Shown: positions 40,875-51,191, counted from the first letter of the stretch. The stretch is 64,000 bases of DNA from Lysinibacillus fusiformis (GCF_016925635.1 NZ_CP070490.1:4160001-4224000), one strand, 5' to 3'. Notes: a model not told the origin generated them from the letters alone. Numbers and translations: made by a program.

Positions 40875-43829
40875 ATGAAAAAGCCGAATTTATTAAAGCA
40901 ATTTTTTACAAAAGAAGAAAGTACGCATACGATTGCGCTGGCCACAGCTCAAGACCATCGTTTGTTTTCATATGCCATGTCCTTTGCCAAGTATCACCCC
41001 GATATGATGATTGTGTTTTCGGCAGATGGTGAAATTATTTATGTGAATCAAGAGGCACTCTATCAACTATTACAATATCGACCTAGTCATGCAGAGGATT
41101 TTAAGAAAATTCTGACCGAGGCAGATTATAAACGGTTAAAAAGAGCGTTCAATCGAACATTACGAGGAAAGTCGGTCAAAATTGATATTGAAAGGCTACA
41201 GCATCAAGGACAAAATCTAAGCCTCATGCTGACGTTTATACCGATCAAAAATGATGATAATCAGGCGGAGGGGCTCTATTTAATCATTGAAGATATGTCC
41301 ACTTATTCAGCCATGAAACATCAGTTAATGCTCCATGAGAAGCATTTGAATTACGCCCAGCATATTGCGGCAGTTGGGAGCTGGGAGTACTTTATTCAGC
41401 ATGACAAACTGTATTGCTCGGATAATTTTTATCATATCTTTGGCTTTGAGCGTTCAGATAATGATGGTATTGATCGCGCGTTCCAGTTCATTCATCCAGA
41501 TGATTATGAAAGGACCTATGATGCATTTAATCATGCACGGAAAGGGACTAATTTTGACAGTGACTTTCGTATTTATCACGGAAAAACCAATGACCTGCGT
41601 TTTTTACAAGCGGCTGCCGAAGTGATATGGAAGGATGACAAGCCCTTTAAGATGATAGGGGTTGTCAAAGATGAAACGGCTTTCAAACTACTTGAGCAAA
41701 CGTTAAATGACACACTAGCCAATTATCATTCTATCTTTGACAATTTAGATGCAGGGATTTGGATGCGAGATTCCATTAGGGGGAATATGCTGTTCGCCTC
41801 TAAAGGACTAGAGGGCATTTTAGGGATTCCGTTAGCCAAGCTTTACGAAGACTCAGAGGTATGGATTAATATGATTCATCCTGCTCATCGTGAGGAAGTA
41901 TTAGCATATACGGATCATCTCGCTTCAGGAAAGAGCTATCAAGTGATTTATCGTATACTCACAAGTGATAACCAGACCAAGTGGTTACTGGAACAAATTG
42001 TGCCAAGACTAGATGAGGAGGGCGAGGTGAACCATATTTTCGGCTTAGTAACCGATATTACAAAGGAGATCGAACGGGAAAAGAAGCTGAATTATTTAGT
42101 GTATTATGATGAATTAACTGGTTTACCGAATCGGTTGAGCTTGCATGATAAAGTCGATACATTATGCGTAGCTGGCGAACCCTTCGCGCTATTATATATT
42201 TCCATTAATCGCTTTCATGTATTAAATAATGCGCTCGGTACGAAAATTGGTGATGAGCTTCTTCGAACGGTGACCAACTATTTTTCAACGCTAACCGATG
42301 ATCATAGTTACATGGCACGCCTAGACAATCAGCATTTTATCATTGTCATTAAAAAATATGTGAGCAAGCAGCATATTTACGCATTGGCTAGCCGTTTGCT
42401 GAAAACTTTTGAAACACCTCTTTCCATTAATGACTATCGCCTGCACCTATCTGCTAGCATTGGTATTGTTTTTTATCCAGAGGAAGGCTTAACGAGAAAC
42501 ATCTTGTTAGAAAATGCGTACTCTGCTTTGTGCTACGCGCAACAGCAGGGAAGGAATCGCTTTCATATTTATGCCTTTACCGAAGATATTACTTCCTATA
42601 AGCATTACGTGTTAGATCGCGATATGCGACAAGCAATGTTAAATGAGGAATTTGAGTTATATTTTCAACCATTGGTAGAACCGCAAAAGGGGATTATTTA
42701 TGGGGCAGAGGCGTTAATCCGTTGGCACCATAAAGAATGGGGCCTTGTATCACCTGGTGAATTTATTCCATTAGCCGAAGAAAACCATATGATTCATATC
42801 ATTACGGATTGGGTGATTAAAAAAGCATGTGCTTTGTTACAGCACTGGAAACAGCAAGGACATGTGTTGCGAACAATTAGCATTAATATATCGCCGATTC
42901 GTTTGATGAAAAAGGGCTTTATTCAGTTTGTACAAGAGCAATTACAGATCAATTCGATTGACGCGCATTATTTACAGTTCGAGATTACCGAAAGTACCAT
43001 CTTAAAAAATAGTACAAGTGTGATGACCGTTTTAAAGGAACTGCAAGAAATCGGTGTCAAAATTGCCATTGGTGATTTTGGAACAGGCTACTCATCCTTA
43101 GAATCATTGCGAACATTCCAACCAACGACACTCCATATCTATGAAGCGTTTATTCGTGAAATTCGTCATGATCGTCCGATTGAAAATGGGCTCATTTCCA
43201 CAACGATTTATTTAGCAAAAATGCTCGGTATTCAGGTAGTGGCAAAAGGGGTCGAAACTTACGAGCAATTTATCTTTTTAAAGCAACAAGAATGTGATTA
43301 TGTGCAAGGCAGCATCTATGCGAAGGCGGTCCCTGCAAAAGCCTTTGAAAAAATGCTGGCACAAGGCGTTTTAACACCGCCAAAAGCCATTGCTCATAAA
43401 AAACCCGTGGTGGAAAGACGCAAATATTACCGCTTCCAATTCCCAGCCTATGTGAAGGGCTTCATGACGATTATCGAAATGAATGAGCAAAAAATTAATA
43501 TCGGTCATACCCCTATCATCATCGAAAATATTAGCTTAGGAGGCATGAAGATTCGCTCTTCTTTAAAGCTACCAGTCAATCAAACGATGAAGTTTAAATT
43601 TAGCTTTATTTTGATGAATCAATCATTTAACTTAGAGGGTACATTTAGATGGACTTTAGAAGAAAAATATCAAATCTACTCTTATGGAGTCGCCTTCAAT
43701 TTGACGCAGGAGGATGAAGGGAAATTAGCCCCGATCATCAATCGAATGACAACCTTGCATAATAACCATGAAAAAATAGAGGGAACACCCTTTATGTATG
43801 AGGATATCGAAGCTTATTTTAAAAAATAG
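40875..43829 (+). CDS. PAS-GGDEF-EAL-PilZ protein with degenerate catalytic sites
   Basis: 984 residues, no membrane helix. Three PAS-like regions (about 35-145, 160-270 and 283-398), a GGDEF domain (400-570), an EAL domain (580-825) and a PilZ domain (845-960). The GGDEF signature reads DNQHF (484-488), so cyclase activity is unlikely. In EAL, E612, N671, E703, D734 and Q811 are kept. However, the first Asp of DDFGTG is Gly733, the Lys of LKID is His754, and the Glu of AEGVE is Lys791, which should abolish hydrolysis. PilZ keeps R849-x-x-x-R853 and N885-x-S-x-x-G. It is therefore more likely a c-di-GMP receptor. AGAGGTGAG precedes the ATG. Confidence 0.9.
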   Translation: MKKPNLLKQFFTKEESTHTIALATAQDHRLFSYAMSFAKYHPDMMIVFSADGEIIYVNQEALYQLLQYRPSHAEDFKKILTEADYKRLKRAFNRTLRGKSVKIDIERLQHQGQNLSLMLTFIPIKNDDNQAEGLYLIIEDMSTYSAMKHQLMLHEKHLNYAQHIAAVGSWEYFIQHDKLYCSDNFYHIFGFERSDNDGIDRAFQFIHPDDYERTYDAFNHARKGTNFDSDFRIYHGKTNDLRFLQAAAEVIWKDDKPFKMIGVVKDETAFKLLEQTLNDTLANYHSIFDNLDAGIWMRDSIRGNMLFASKGLEGILGIPLAKLYEDSEVWINMIHPAHREEVLAYTDHLASGKSYQVIYRILTSDNQTKWLLEQIVPRLDEEGEVNHIFGLVTDITKEIEREKKLNYLVYYDELTGLPNRLSLHDKVDTLCVAGEPFALLYISINRFHVLNNALGTKIGDELLRTVTNYFSTLTDDHSYMARLDNQHFIIVIKKYVSKQHIYALASRLLKTFETPLSINDYRLHLSASIGIVFYPEEGLTRNILLENAYSALCYAQQQGRNRFHIYAFTEDITSYKHYVLDRDMRQAMLNEEFELYFQPLVEPQKGIIYGAEALIRWHHKEWGLVSPGEFIPLAEENHMIHIITDWVIKKACALLQHWKQQGHVLRTISINISPIRLMKKGFIQFVQEQLQINSIDAHYLQFEITESTILKNSTSVMTVLKELQEIGVKIAIGDFGTGYSSLESLRTFQPTTLHIYEAFIREIRHDRPIENGLISTTIYLAKMLGIQVVAKGVETYEQFIFLKQQECDYVQGSIYAKAVPAKAFEKMLAQGVLTPPKAIAHKKPVVERRKYYRFQFPAYVKGFMTIIEMNEQKINIGHTPIIIENISLGGMKIRSSLKLPVNQTMKFKFSFILMNQSFNLEGTFRWTLEEKYQIYSYGVAFNLTQEDEGKLAPIINRMTTLHNNHEKIEGTPFMYEDIEAYFKK

Positions 43830-43838
43830 CACATCATG

Positions 43839-43874
43839 AAGATGCCCATTTGTTCTTAAGGGCATCTTTTTTCA
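43839..43874 (+). terminator. Terminator of the GGDEF-EAL-PilZ gene
   Basis: AAGATGCCC / GGGCATCTT stem followed by TTTTTT. Confidence 0.9.
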
Positions 43875-43949
43875 TGGCATTGAATCCCGCTAGCTCCGCG
43901 TTTGAAATAGAAGATAAATGCTTATACTCTCCAGTAGAGGAGGCGTTTT

Positions 43950-45383
43950 ATGGATAAAGTGAAGTATATGATGAAAAGCCTGCAAAAGGCATTCTACCAT
44001 TCCTCGGATTTGACCATCAGACAAATAGATTGGCATGAAGGGAATACGGCTATTTTATGCTTTTACGCTTCTCTAGTTGATGCGAAAGAAGTTCAAAAAA
44101 TACTGGATACGATTTATGCACGTTTAGATACAGAAAAACCTTTTTGGAGTGAAACCTTACTTACGACATTGCAAAATTTTTCCTTGCCACAAGCGATTGA
44201 ACGAGTTTGCCAAGGTGAAACGCTCGTGATTTTGCCTGACACGGGCGAGATGCTGACACTCAACATCATTAATGAGGTACGTCGAAATCTCGAAGAGCCG
44301 ATTAACGAACATATTCTTCGTGGCTCCCATGAGGGACTTATTGAGCGTGCGGATACCAATTTAGCCTTGATAAGAAGGCGAGTGAATAATCCTGCCCTTG
44401 TCGTAAAATCTTTCTCGATTGGTCATCAAACTAAAACAAAAGCCTATTATCTGTATATGGATGGGGTTATACAGCCCGAGACCTTACAGGAGATTGAAAA
44501 GCGAATTGCAGCGATTCAAATCGACTATTTTTATAGTATAGGTCAATTAAGTGATGCCTTAGAGGATTCGGTGCTATCGCCATTTCCTCAATTGTTAAAT
44601 ACAGAGCATCCAGATCGCGTGGTAGCTAATCTAGTGGAGGGCAAGGTTGTGATCATGACCGATATTTCCCCTTCTGCCTTAATTGGTCCTGTGACGTTTT
44701 TCTCTTTCTACCAAACACCCGATGACTACAATGGTCGGGTTGTCGTTGGTACCTTTTATAAAATAGTCCGTTTGCTGTCGTTTATAACGGCGGTTTTTTT
44801 ACCAGCTTTTTATATAGCAGTGATTAGCTTTCACTTTGAGGTACTGCCCTTAGAATTAAGTAATCAAGTGAAAAATGATGTCAACGATATTCCTTATCGA
44901 CCACTAATCGAAGCCCTCATACTGGAGATTATTATGGAGCTCATTCGAGAATCGAGTATTCGCTTGCCACAATCGGTTGGGCAAACGATTGGAATCGTCG
45001 GGGGATTAGTAATAGGAGATGCCATCGTTAGTGCGGGGTTAGTGTCGAATTTAATGATCATTGTCGTCGCCCTAACGGCTATTTCAAGCTATGTTGTGCC
45101 ATCTGTTGAATTGAATAGTACGATACGTATGCTACGTTTTCCGTTTATGGTACTCTCCTCATTGTTTGGGTTTTTAGGGATTGTCGTGGGGATTGTTATT
45201 TTACTCATTCATCTTATCAGTTTAACATCTATCAAACAGCCGTATTTTTCACCCATCGTACCTTTTCAGCCGAAAGCGGTGTTTAAAATTTTTTTACGCT
45301 GGCCATTCATTAAACCAACAGTCCAAGTCACTTCCTTTCAACCGCCGAACGATGAACAGCTAAAAAATGAGGATACACCATGA
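43950..45383 (+). CDS. GerA-family germinant receptor subunit A
   Basis: 477 residues. A large soluble N-terminal domain (about 1-250) with SSDLTIRQI, EPINEHILRGSHEGLIERADTNLALIRRRV and DGVIQPETLQEI. A membrane domain follows with RLPQSVGQTIGIVGGLVIGDAIVSAGLVS, the classical GerA signature. The A subunit sits in the spore inner membrane and works with B and C to sense nutrients. AGAGGAGG precedes the ATG. It is the first gene of a gerA-gerB-gerC operon with overlapping reading frames. Confidence 0.95.
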   Translation: MDKVKYMMKSLQKAFYHSSDLTIRQIDWHEGNTAILCFYASLVDAKEVQKILDTIYARLDTEKPFWSETLLTTLQNFSLPQAIERVCQGETLVILPDTGEMLTLNIINEVRRNLEEPINEHILRGSHEGLIERADTNLALIRRRVNNPALVVKSFSIGHQTKTKAYYLYMDGVIQPETLQEIEKRIAAIQIDYFYSIGQLSDALEDSVLSPFPQLLNTEHPDRVVANLVEGKVVIMTDISPSALIGPVTFFSFYQTPDDYNGRVVVGTFYKIVRLLSFITAVFLPAFYIAVISFHFEVLPLELSNQVKNDVNDIPYRPLIEALILEIIMELIRESSIRLPQSVGQTIGIVGGLVIGDAIVSAGLVSNLMIIVVALTAISSYVVPSVELNSTIRMLRFPFMVLSSLFGFLGIVVGIVILLIHLISLTSIKQPYFSPIVPFQPKAVFKIFLRWPFIKPTVQVTSFQPPNDEQLKNEDTP

Positions 45384-46408
45384 ATTTTTCTTTATCCAAG
45401 GCGCAATTTTTTTTACTACTATTTATCATTCAAACAGGTGTTGTCTACATTGCCTTCCAAACACCATTAATCATTTACAGTCAACACAGTGCTTGGGTTG
45501 TTTTTATTTTAGCGAGTGTCATTCATTATGGCCTGTTATGCTTGTTTGAACAGTATTATCCGTATTTCTATTTAAATGGAGTTTTTCGCTGGGTCTATCA
45601 AATCTATTGGCTAGTTTTAAACGCTGTATTGATTGCCTATATGGGGTATGTTTTAGCCACATGGGTCTTACCGCAAACACCTGAATGGCTTGTAGTTGGG
45701 ATGATTGTAGGGCTGTCCTTGTATGCCAATCTTGTAAGACCAGAAACGGTCATTAACATTGGTGTCATGCTCATACCTATCATTTTCCTCTTCGTGATCT
45801 TTTTAATGCTTGCTGTTCCAGATTTAACGTGGAGTAATCTTTTTCCCGTTGAATGGCACAATACGAAACTAATCATGACGGGCTTGATTCATAGTACCTA
45901 TGCTTTTTTTGGAATTGAAATGTACCTTATTTATCGAACGTTTCTAAAACAAGATACACAAGTGAAAGGTCGGCCTTTATTCATCTACCAATTGGTCCTT
46001 TTTGTATTTTATATGATTTCCGTGCTTTTTACGCAAATGTTCTTTGCCCTAGAGGAAATTAAACTGATCCCAGAGCCAATCATGTATATTTTAAAATCAC
46101 AGGAAGTGACATTTGTTAAAAGACTTGATATTTTCTTCGTCTATATTTGGCTATCGTGGTCTATTGTCACGGTCATGATTTTTGGTCTGTCCTTTCGCGT
46201 GCTATATTTTTCTAAAAAGAGGAAGCACCCGAAGCGGAGTATTGTCATTTACCATCTTTTATTAGCAATCCTACCGCTCTTTGTAATGCAATTTCAACAA
46301 ATTGAGTTTATCAAAAATTCTTTACACTATGTATTACTAGTGTTTACTTTTCTACTACCAATAATCATTATGTGTTGGAATAAATGGAGGGGAAAACGTG
46401 TTTCGTAA
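45380..46408 (+). CDS. GerB-family germinant receptor subunit B
   Basis: 342 residues with ten membrane helices, of the APC-superfamily-like spore germination permease type (GerAB). The start SLSKAQFFLLLFIIQTGV and the central GVMLIPIIFLFVIFLMLAVPDLTWSNLFPV are characteristic. The ATG overlaps the stop of the A subunit (ATGA), so translation is coupled. This subunit is thought to bind the germinant directly. Confidence 0.93.
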   Translation: MNFSLSKAQFFLLLFIIQTGVVYIAFQTPLIIYSQHSAWVVFILASVIHYGLLCLFEQYYPYFYLNGVFRWVYQIYWLVLNAVLIAYMGYVLATWVLPQTPEWLVVGMIVGLSLYANLVRPETVINIGVMLIPIIFLFVIFLMLAVPDLTWSNLFPVEWHNTKLIMTGLIHSTYAFFGIEMYLIYRTFLKQDTQVKGRPLFIYQLVLFVFYMISVLFTQMFFALEEIKLIPEPIMYILKSQEVTFVKRLDIFFVYIWLSWSIVTVMIFGLSFRVLYFSKKRKHPKRSIVIYHLLLAILPLFVMQFQQIEFIKNSLHYVLLVFTFLLPIIIMCWNKWRGKRVS

Positions 46409-47474
46409 AGGGAGTATCATCATCTTATCTATAGTACTAGTGGCTGGCTGTTGGGATGAACGCCTTTATAAAAACGCTTCTGTTGTGACGCTCGTTGGTG
46501 TGGAAGGATATGTTGGGGATTATAAAGGTTATTATGCCTATCCGAATACAACAACTCAGCAAAATGAAGTGATTGAAGCGGACGGGATTTCACCGAGAGA
46601 CGTGCGCACGAATGCCAATTTGAAAGTTGAGCAAACACTGGATTTATCGGAGCTATCAACCATCCTAATAGCCGATTATACGGTGAGGAAACCCATTTAT
46701 GATGTCTTGGACATATATTTTCGTGATCCTAAAAATCCGATTTCCATTAAAGTGGCGATAACAGAAGGGGATGTCAAACCATATATTGACTTAACAAAGG
46801 ATTTAGCAGGAAGTGCTGGCTCCTATTATGAACGCTTTATCGAAAGCACAGAGGAAAATACATTTTTTCCGAAATTAGATTTACAGACGATTGGCTCTAT
46901 GCTATTTGAACAGACCGTTGATATCGTACTTCCTTATTTCCAGCTGAGTGAGGATAAACAACATGCTGTGGTGGCTGGATTAGCCTTGTTTTCAGGTCAA
47001 ACGTTTACAGGCACAGTATTAACACCAAAACAATCGCTCATCATGCTTATCTTAATGAATCAATCGAACAAACAAGCACGTATGAGCTATATGTGGAAGC
47101 ATGACGGGAAAGAAATGCCGATTACAGCAAATGTCATCCATATAAAGCGTAAATGGGCAGTGAATGAGGAACTAAGAAGAATAACGATGGATTACCAAGT
47201 CGAGGTGGAAATCGAAGAATTCGCCCAAGATCATTTATATAAAGACCCGATTTTTAAGGATGTTCAACAAATGATTCAAGAGCATGTGCAGGCTGAGTTT
47301 GAGGAGGTTATTCGTATTCTTCAGAATCAAAAGTCTGATACATTAGGAATTGGTCGCTATATTCGCGCTTATCACCCGAAAATGTTCAAAGAAGACTGGC
47401 ATGCTGAATATGCTTCCTTACAGCTAGTGCCGTCTGTTCAAGTGAAAATCATTCGTACAGGTGTTCTACGTTAA
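46398..47474 (+). CDS. GerC-family germinant receptor lipoprotein
   Basis: 358 residues. Signal peptide and lipobox V-A-G-C (Cys18) followed by WDE, the usual GCWDE start. The internal DISPRDVRTNANLKVEQTLDLSELSTILI-like region and a C-terminal domain with LQNQKSDTLGIGRYIRAYHPKMFKEDW are typical GerC. GTG start after GGAGGGG; the gene overlaps gerB by 11 bp. It completes the receptor; the cognate nutrient is unknown. Confidence 0.93.
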   Translation: MFRKGSIIILSIVLVAGCWDERLYKNASVVTLVGVEGYVGDYKGYYAYPNTTTQQNEVIEADGISPRDVRTNANLKVEQTLDLSELSTILIADYTVRKPIYDVLDIYFRDPKNPISIKVAITEGDVKPYIDLTKDLAGSAGSYYERFIESTEENTFFPKLDLQTIGSMLFEQTVDIVLPYFQLSEDKQHAVVAGLALFSGQTFTGTVLTPKQSLIMLILMNQSNKQARMSYMWKHDGKEMPITANVIHIKRKWAVNEELRRITMDYQVEVEIEEFAQDHLYKDPIFKDVQQMIQEHVQAEFEEVIRILQNQKSDTLGIGRYIRAYHPKMFKEDWHAEYASLQLVPSVQVKIIRTGVLR

Positions 47475-47512
47475 AAAATCGCCTTTCTCAAGTTGGAGAA
47501 AAGCGATTTTTG
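47473..47512. terminator. Bidirectional terminator between ger operon and MATE gene
   Basis: AAAAATCGC...TTTCTC / GAGAAA...GCGATTTTT stem with A and T runs on both sides. Confidence 0.9.
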
Positions 47513-47515
47513 TCG

Positions 47516-48862
47516 TTAGACTGTGACTCTTTTTTGAACAATCAGCAGGCGGATTAATAGGGTAATCGCGCCCATTGTTAAACCTGCCACAAGTCCAATC
47601 CAATAGCCAAACGGGCCGAAATCTGTATGCGTAGCAAGGGTATACCCAACTGGCAAGCCAATCACCCAGTAAGAGATGATAGCCATGATAAATGTGATCA
47701 TGACATCCTTATAGCCTCTTAATGCCCCTTGTACAGGTGCTTGAATCGCATCAGATAGCTGGAAAATGGCTGCATAGACTAAAAATTGTACGGCATACTC
47801 AAGAACCATCTGATCAGTCGTATACATATGGGCTACAGGCTCACGTAAGATAAATAAGATGCAAGCAGAAATAAAGCTAAATAAAATCGCAGTGCCGACA
47901 CATAGATAACTATACATACGAGCATCTCGCATGCGACCAGCCCCAATCTCAAAACCTACTAATATCGTGACGCCCATAGAAATACTGAGCGGAACCATGT
48001 ATAACAGGGAGGTGAAATTGATGGCAATCTGATGGGCTGCGATAATTTCTGTGCTAAAATTACTCATCATCATGGTAACGGCAGAAAAAATACTCGTTTC
48101 TGCAAAGAGGGAAATGCCGATTGGTACACCAATCAATAAAATTTCCTTCCAACGAAGCCATTCAAGCTTAGGCCAATCATGAAACAGACGGAAACGTTCG
48201 AATGGTACTCGTTTGGCGATAATCCATACAGTAATCAGGAATATTAGCCAGTATGTAATCGCTGTAGCTACACCAGCCCCGATGCCACCAAGTTCAGGTG
48301 CACCGAATTTGCCGAAAATAAAGATATAGTTCAGCACGATATTGATCGGCGTCGTCATTAAGGTAATGATCATTGTGACACGTGTCTGGCCAAGGGCATC
48401 GATAAAACAACGCATAACAAAAAATAAGAAGAGTGGTAAAAGACCAGCACACATCGAATAGATATAGCCTTTTGCAATGGTATGTACAGCAGATTCTAAG
48501 TTCATCTTGCTAAGTATCCAATCGATGCCAAAGAAGAGTCCTGTAAAAATAAGGACTGCCAGCAGTATCGCAACATAAATGCCTTGCTGGACTGCCTTTT
48601 TTGCATCCATCTCTTTTTTGGCTCCGACAAGCTGTGAGACAATGGGGGTAATTGCAAGAAGTATACCTGATAGTCCTGTATAAATCGGCATCCAAATGGA
48701 GGAACCAATCGAGACACCTGCTAAATCAACCGTCCCATAGCGACTGGACATTAAAATATCAAAAAATGAAATAAGATAAATGGCTACCTGTGTCACTAAA
48801 ATAGGGACAATCATTTTTAAGAGTAGCGCGTATTTTTCCTTAATTGTGGATGTTTGATACAT
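47516..48862 (-). CDS. MATE family (NorM-like) multidrug antiporter
   Basis: 448 residues with twelve membrane helices. Characteristic segments are VTQVAIYLISFFDILMSSRYGTVDLAGVSIGSSIW in the first half and PIGISLFAETSIFSAVTMMMSNFSTEIIAAHQIAIN in the second, the NorM-type halves. It would export cationic drugs with Na+ or H+ exchange. The ATG at 48862 is preceded by GAAGGAAG; the longer frame from 48934 starts with a hydrophobic stretch that lacks a ribosome binding site. Confidence 0.9.
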   Translation of the reverse strand: MYQTSTIKEKYALLLKMIVPILVTQVAIYLISFFDILMSSRYGTVDLAGVSIGSSIWMPIYTGLSGILLAITPIVSQLVGAKKEMDAKKAVQQGIYVAILLAVLIFTGLFFGIDWILSKMNLESAVHTIAKGYIYSMCAGLLPLFLFFVMRCFIDALGQTRVTMIITLMTTPINIVLNYIFIFGKFGAPELGGIGAGVATAITYWLIFLITVWIIAKRVPFERFRLFHDWPKLEWLRWKEILLIGVPIGISLFAETSIFSAVTMMMSNFSTEIIAAHQIAINFTSLLYMVPLSISMGVTILVGFEIGAGRMRDARMYSYLCVGTAILFSFISACILFILREPVAHMYTTDQMVLEYAVQFLVYAAIFQLSDAIQAPVQGALRGYKDVMITFIMAIISYWVIGLPVGYTLATHTDFGPFGYWIGLVAGLTMGAITLLIRLLIVQKRVTV

Positions 48863-49032
48863 ATTTTCTACTTCCTTCATGAACATAATGAACAAGTATA
48901 GCATATGTAAAGAGAGAAAAGCTGAAATTTTCATGCTTCATCTATATCTTTTCCTCCGCATATAGTAAAATAGAACACTGTAAACAAAAAGTAGTGCTAA
49001 CTACAATGGTTTTAAGGAATAGGAGAATTTGT

Positions 49033-50109
49033 GTGAAACAACAAACAATCATTTTAACCGGTGGTGGGACAGCTGGCCATGTATCGTTAAACCAAGCGAT
49101 ACTCCCGTCTTTACTTGAACTTGGTTATGATGTCCACTATATTGGCTCTGAGCAGGGTATTGAAAAAGAATTAATTGGCGAGGCGTTCCCCAATGTTCCG
49201 TTTTATGGCATTGCGAGTGGTAAATTGCGTCGTTATTTCTCGATGAAAAATTTTACAGATCCGTTTAAGGTGCTTGCTGGAATGATGCAGGCTTTTCGTA
49301 TTATAAAAAAAGTGAAGCCACATGTTATCTTTTCAAAAGGAGGGTTTGTCTCTGTACCCGTTGTGATGGCAGCGAAATTGGCAGGTGTGCCAGTCGTCAT
49401 CCATGAGTCCGATGTGACACCTGGTCTTGCCAACAAAATAGCCTTGCCTTTTGCTTCTCATGTATTCACGATTTTTGAAGAAACACTAAAGCATCTACCG
49501 CAAGAAAAGGCGACTTGCACAGGCTCCATTATTCGTCCTGAGTTATTTGAGGGGGAAAGAGCAAGGGGGCTATCTTTCTGCGGCTTCTCCACATTGAAGC
49601 CTGTATTGCTTGTGATGGGTGGAAGTTTGGGCTCTGTTGTCCTAAATGAGGCGTTGCGTAAAAACTTACCAGAGCTTCTAAAGCAATTTCACATCATTCA
49701 TTTATGTGGAAAGGGAAACTATGACCAAGCACTAGAGGCGATGCCAGGCTACAAGCAATTTGAGTATGTGACAACGGAGTTACCTGATTTATTGCATGCT
49801 GCAGATTTTATTGTGTCACGAGCAGGCTCTAACTCCATCTTTGAATTTTTAGCGCTTCACAAGCCGATGCTATTAGTACCTCTCTCTGCGCAAAAAAGCC
49901 GTGGGGATCAAATTTTAAATGCCAACTTGTTTAAAAAACAAGGTTATGCAGAAGTGTTACAGGAAGAAGAGTTGACAAAGGAATCTTTTATGAAGTCTGT
50001 TCATACACTAACAGAGCGTAAAGTGGCGATGGTAGAGACAATGGCAAAAACGCAAAAACCAAAAACACCAGATGAAATGGCGTCCTTAATTTTACGTTAC
50101 AAAAAATAA
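49033..50109 (+). CDS. murG: MurG-family UDP-GlcNAc:lipid I N-acetylglucosaminyltransferase
   Basis: 358 residues. GT28-family two-domain fold with the glycine-rich N-terminal TGGGTAGHV loop, [12 protein letters not shown], the [11 protein letters not shown] block, [12 protein letters not shown] at the start of the second domain and [23 protein letters not shown] as the UDP-GlcNAc site. It converts lipid I to lipid II on the cytoplasmic face of the membrane. GTG at 49033 follows AGGAG. It is not in a division/cell-wall cluster, so it may be a second MurG copy; whether another exists elsewhere cannot be seen. Confidence 0.9.
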   Translation: MKQQTIILTGGGTAGHVSLNQAILPSLLELGYDVHYIGSEQGIEKELIGEAFPNVPFYGIASGKLRRYFSMKNFTDPFKVLAGMMQAFRIIKKVKPHVIFSKGGFVSVPVVMAAKLAGVPVVIHESDVTPGLANKIALPFASHVFTIFEETLKHLPQEKATCTGSIIRPELFEGERARGLSFCGFSTLKPVLLVMGGSLGSVVLNEALRKNLPELLKQFHIIHLCGKGNYDQALEAMPGYKQFEYVTTELPDLLHAADFIVSRAGSNSIFEFLALHKPMLLVPLSAQKSRGDQILNANLFKKQGYAEVLQEEELTKESFMKSVHTLTERKVAMVETMAKTQKPKTPDEMASLILRYKK

Positions 50110-50127
50110 GTGCTATTTGAAAAGAAA

Positions 50128-50175
50128 AGAAGCTATGAGGCAGGTCAAAATGACAACACCTTATAGCTTCTCTTT
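50128..50175. terminator. Bidirectional terminator
   Basis: GAAGCTATGAGG / CCTTATAGCTTC stem followed by TCTTTT between convergent genes. Confidence 0.85.
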
Positions 50176-50190
50176 TATCTATATCGCACA

Positions 50191-50739
50191 CTACATTGCT
50201 TGCTCTTCGCCTTCTTGCATTTGATGTGCCGTTGTTAGGTAGAATAAATCTTTTGGAATTTTAAATAAATCAAATTGTGCCTCACCACTATTGACCTGTG
50301 CTAATAATGTTGGGTGACTTTCATTGGCGTTCACTACATAAGGTAGCTTTAAAGCAGCACGCTGTGATTTTAAATTTTCAACTCGAATACGGAGAAATAC
50401 CGTATGGAAATTATAGTCAAAAAATAATTCGTTCAAAAATAACATTTTCGCTTTTTGATTATAACCTTTACCTTGGTAAGGGAGTCCAATCCACGTTCCT
50501 AGAAAGCCTGCACCGTCCTCCACATCGTGAATACTAATGGTGCCGATTGGTTGACCCCAATCATCAGTTATGGTCCTCGAGATAGCGAGTCCTCTCGCTT
50601 CCTCTTCAATCAGTTGTTTTGTCATAAACCAATATTCATCAGCAGATGTGGCTTTTTGACGGACAAAAGGGAATACAGAAGGGTGTGATAATAGCTCATA
50701 AAGCTCTGTACATTCATGCAGGTCTCGATGTTTAAGCAT
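50191..50739 (-). CDS. GNAT family acetyltransferase
   Basis: 182 residues. RimJ/RimL-type layout with ECTELYELLSHPSVFPFVR at the start, GTISIHDVEDGAGFLGTWIGLPYQGKGYNQKAK as motif A, and FLRIRVENLKSQRAALKLPYV as the motif B region. AAAGGAGG lies 9 nt before the ATG. Substrate unknown. Confidence 0.8.
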   Translation of the reverse strand: MLKHRDLHECTELYELLSHPSVFPFVRQKATSADEYWFMTKQLIEEEARGLAISRTITDDWGQPIGTISIHDVEDGAGFLGTWIGLPYQGKGYNQKAKMLFLNELFFDYNFHTVFLRIRVENLKSQRAALKLPYVVNANESHPTLLAQVNSGEAQFDLFKIPKDLFYLTTAHQMQEGEEQAM

Positions 50740-51130
50740 ACGAAACGCCTCCTTTACTAGGGTAGTTAAAACAATTCCGTTGAAGCATAAAGAAGAAAAC
50801 TAAAATTCGTACTGGAATTAAAACCCAAAGAACTAGACGTTATAACTATGATATTCCATAATCTCCCGCTGTCTTACTGATTTCGACCATACCGAAAAAA
50901 GGCTAGTTTTTTAAATATAATATAACATATAATCTGTTTGATGCAATCATTTTGCTCGTAAAAAAACAAAATTTGAGTTTAATAGTCAGTAAATTCTGAC
51001 AAAAGAAACGAGATTATCAATAATATTGTTGTTTTTTAGCATTAAGCCTATCCTATCAATTTTATCTAATATTAATCATTTATCTAATCCTTTAGTAGGA
51101 ATAGAGACTTGATAGAATAGGTAATATACC
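50740..51130. other. AT-rich intergenic region, nothing recognised
   Basis: About 390 bp upstream of the diguanylate cyclase promoter. It is AT-rich, with no coding frame, no long repeat and no riboswitch pattern that I can identify. Confidence 0.5.
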
Positions 51131-51162
51131 AAAAATTATCCTAAAAAGGATATAATTTTTAT
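51131..51162. terminator. AAAAATTATCC / GGATATAATTTTT hairpin
   Basis: Short stem with flanking A and T runs immediately upstream of the cyclase promoter. It could insulate the promoter from minus- or plus-strand read-through. It is weak because the stem is AT-rich. Confidence 0.4.
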
Positions 51163-51191
51163 GATTCTAGAAAGGTAATTTTTTATTTTTA

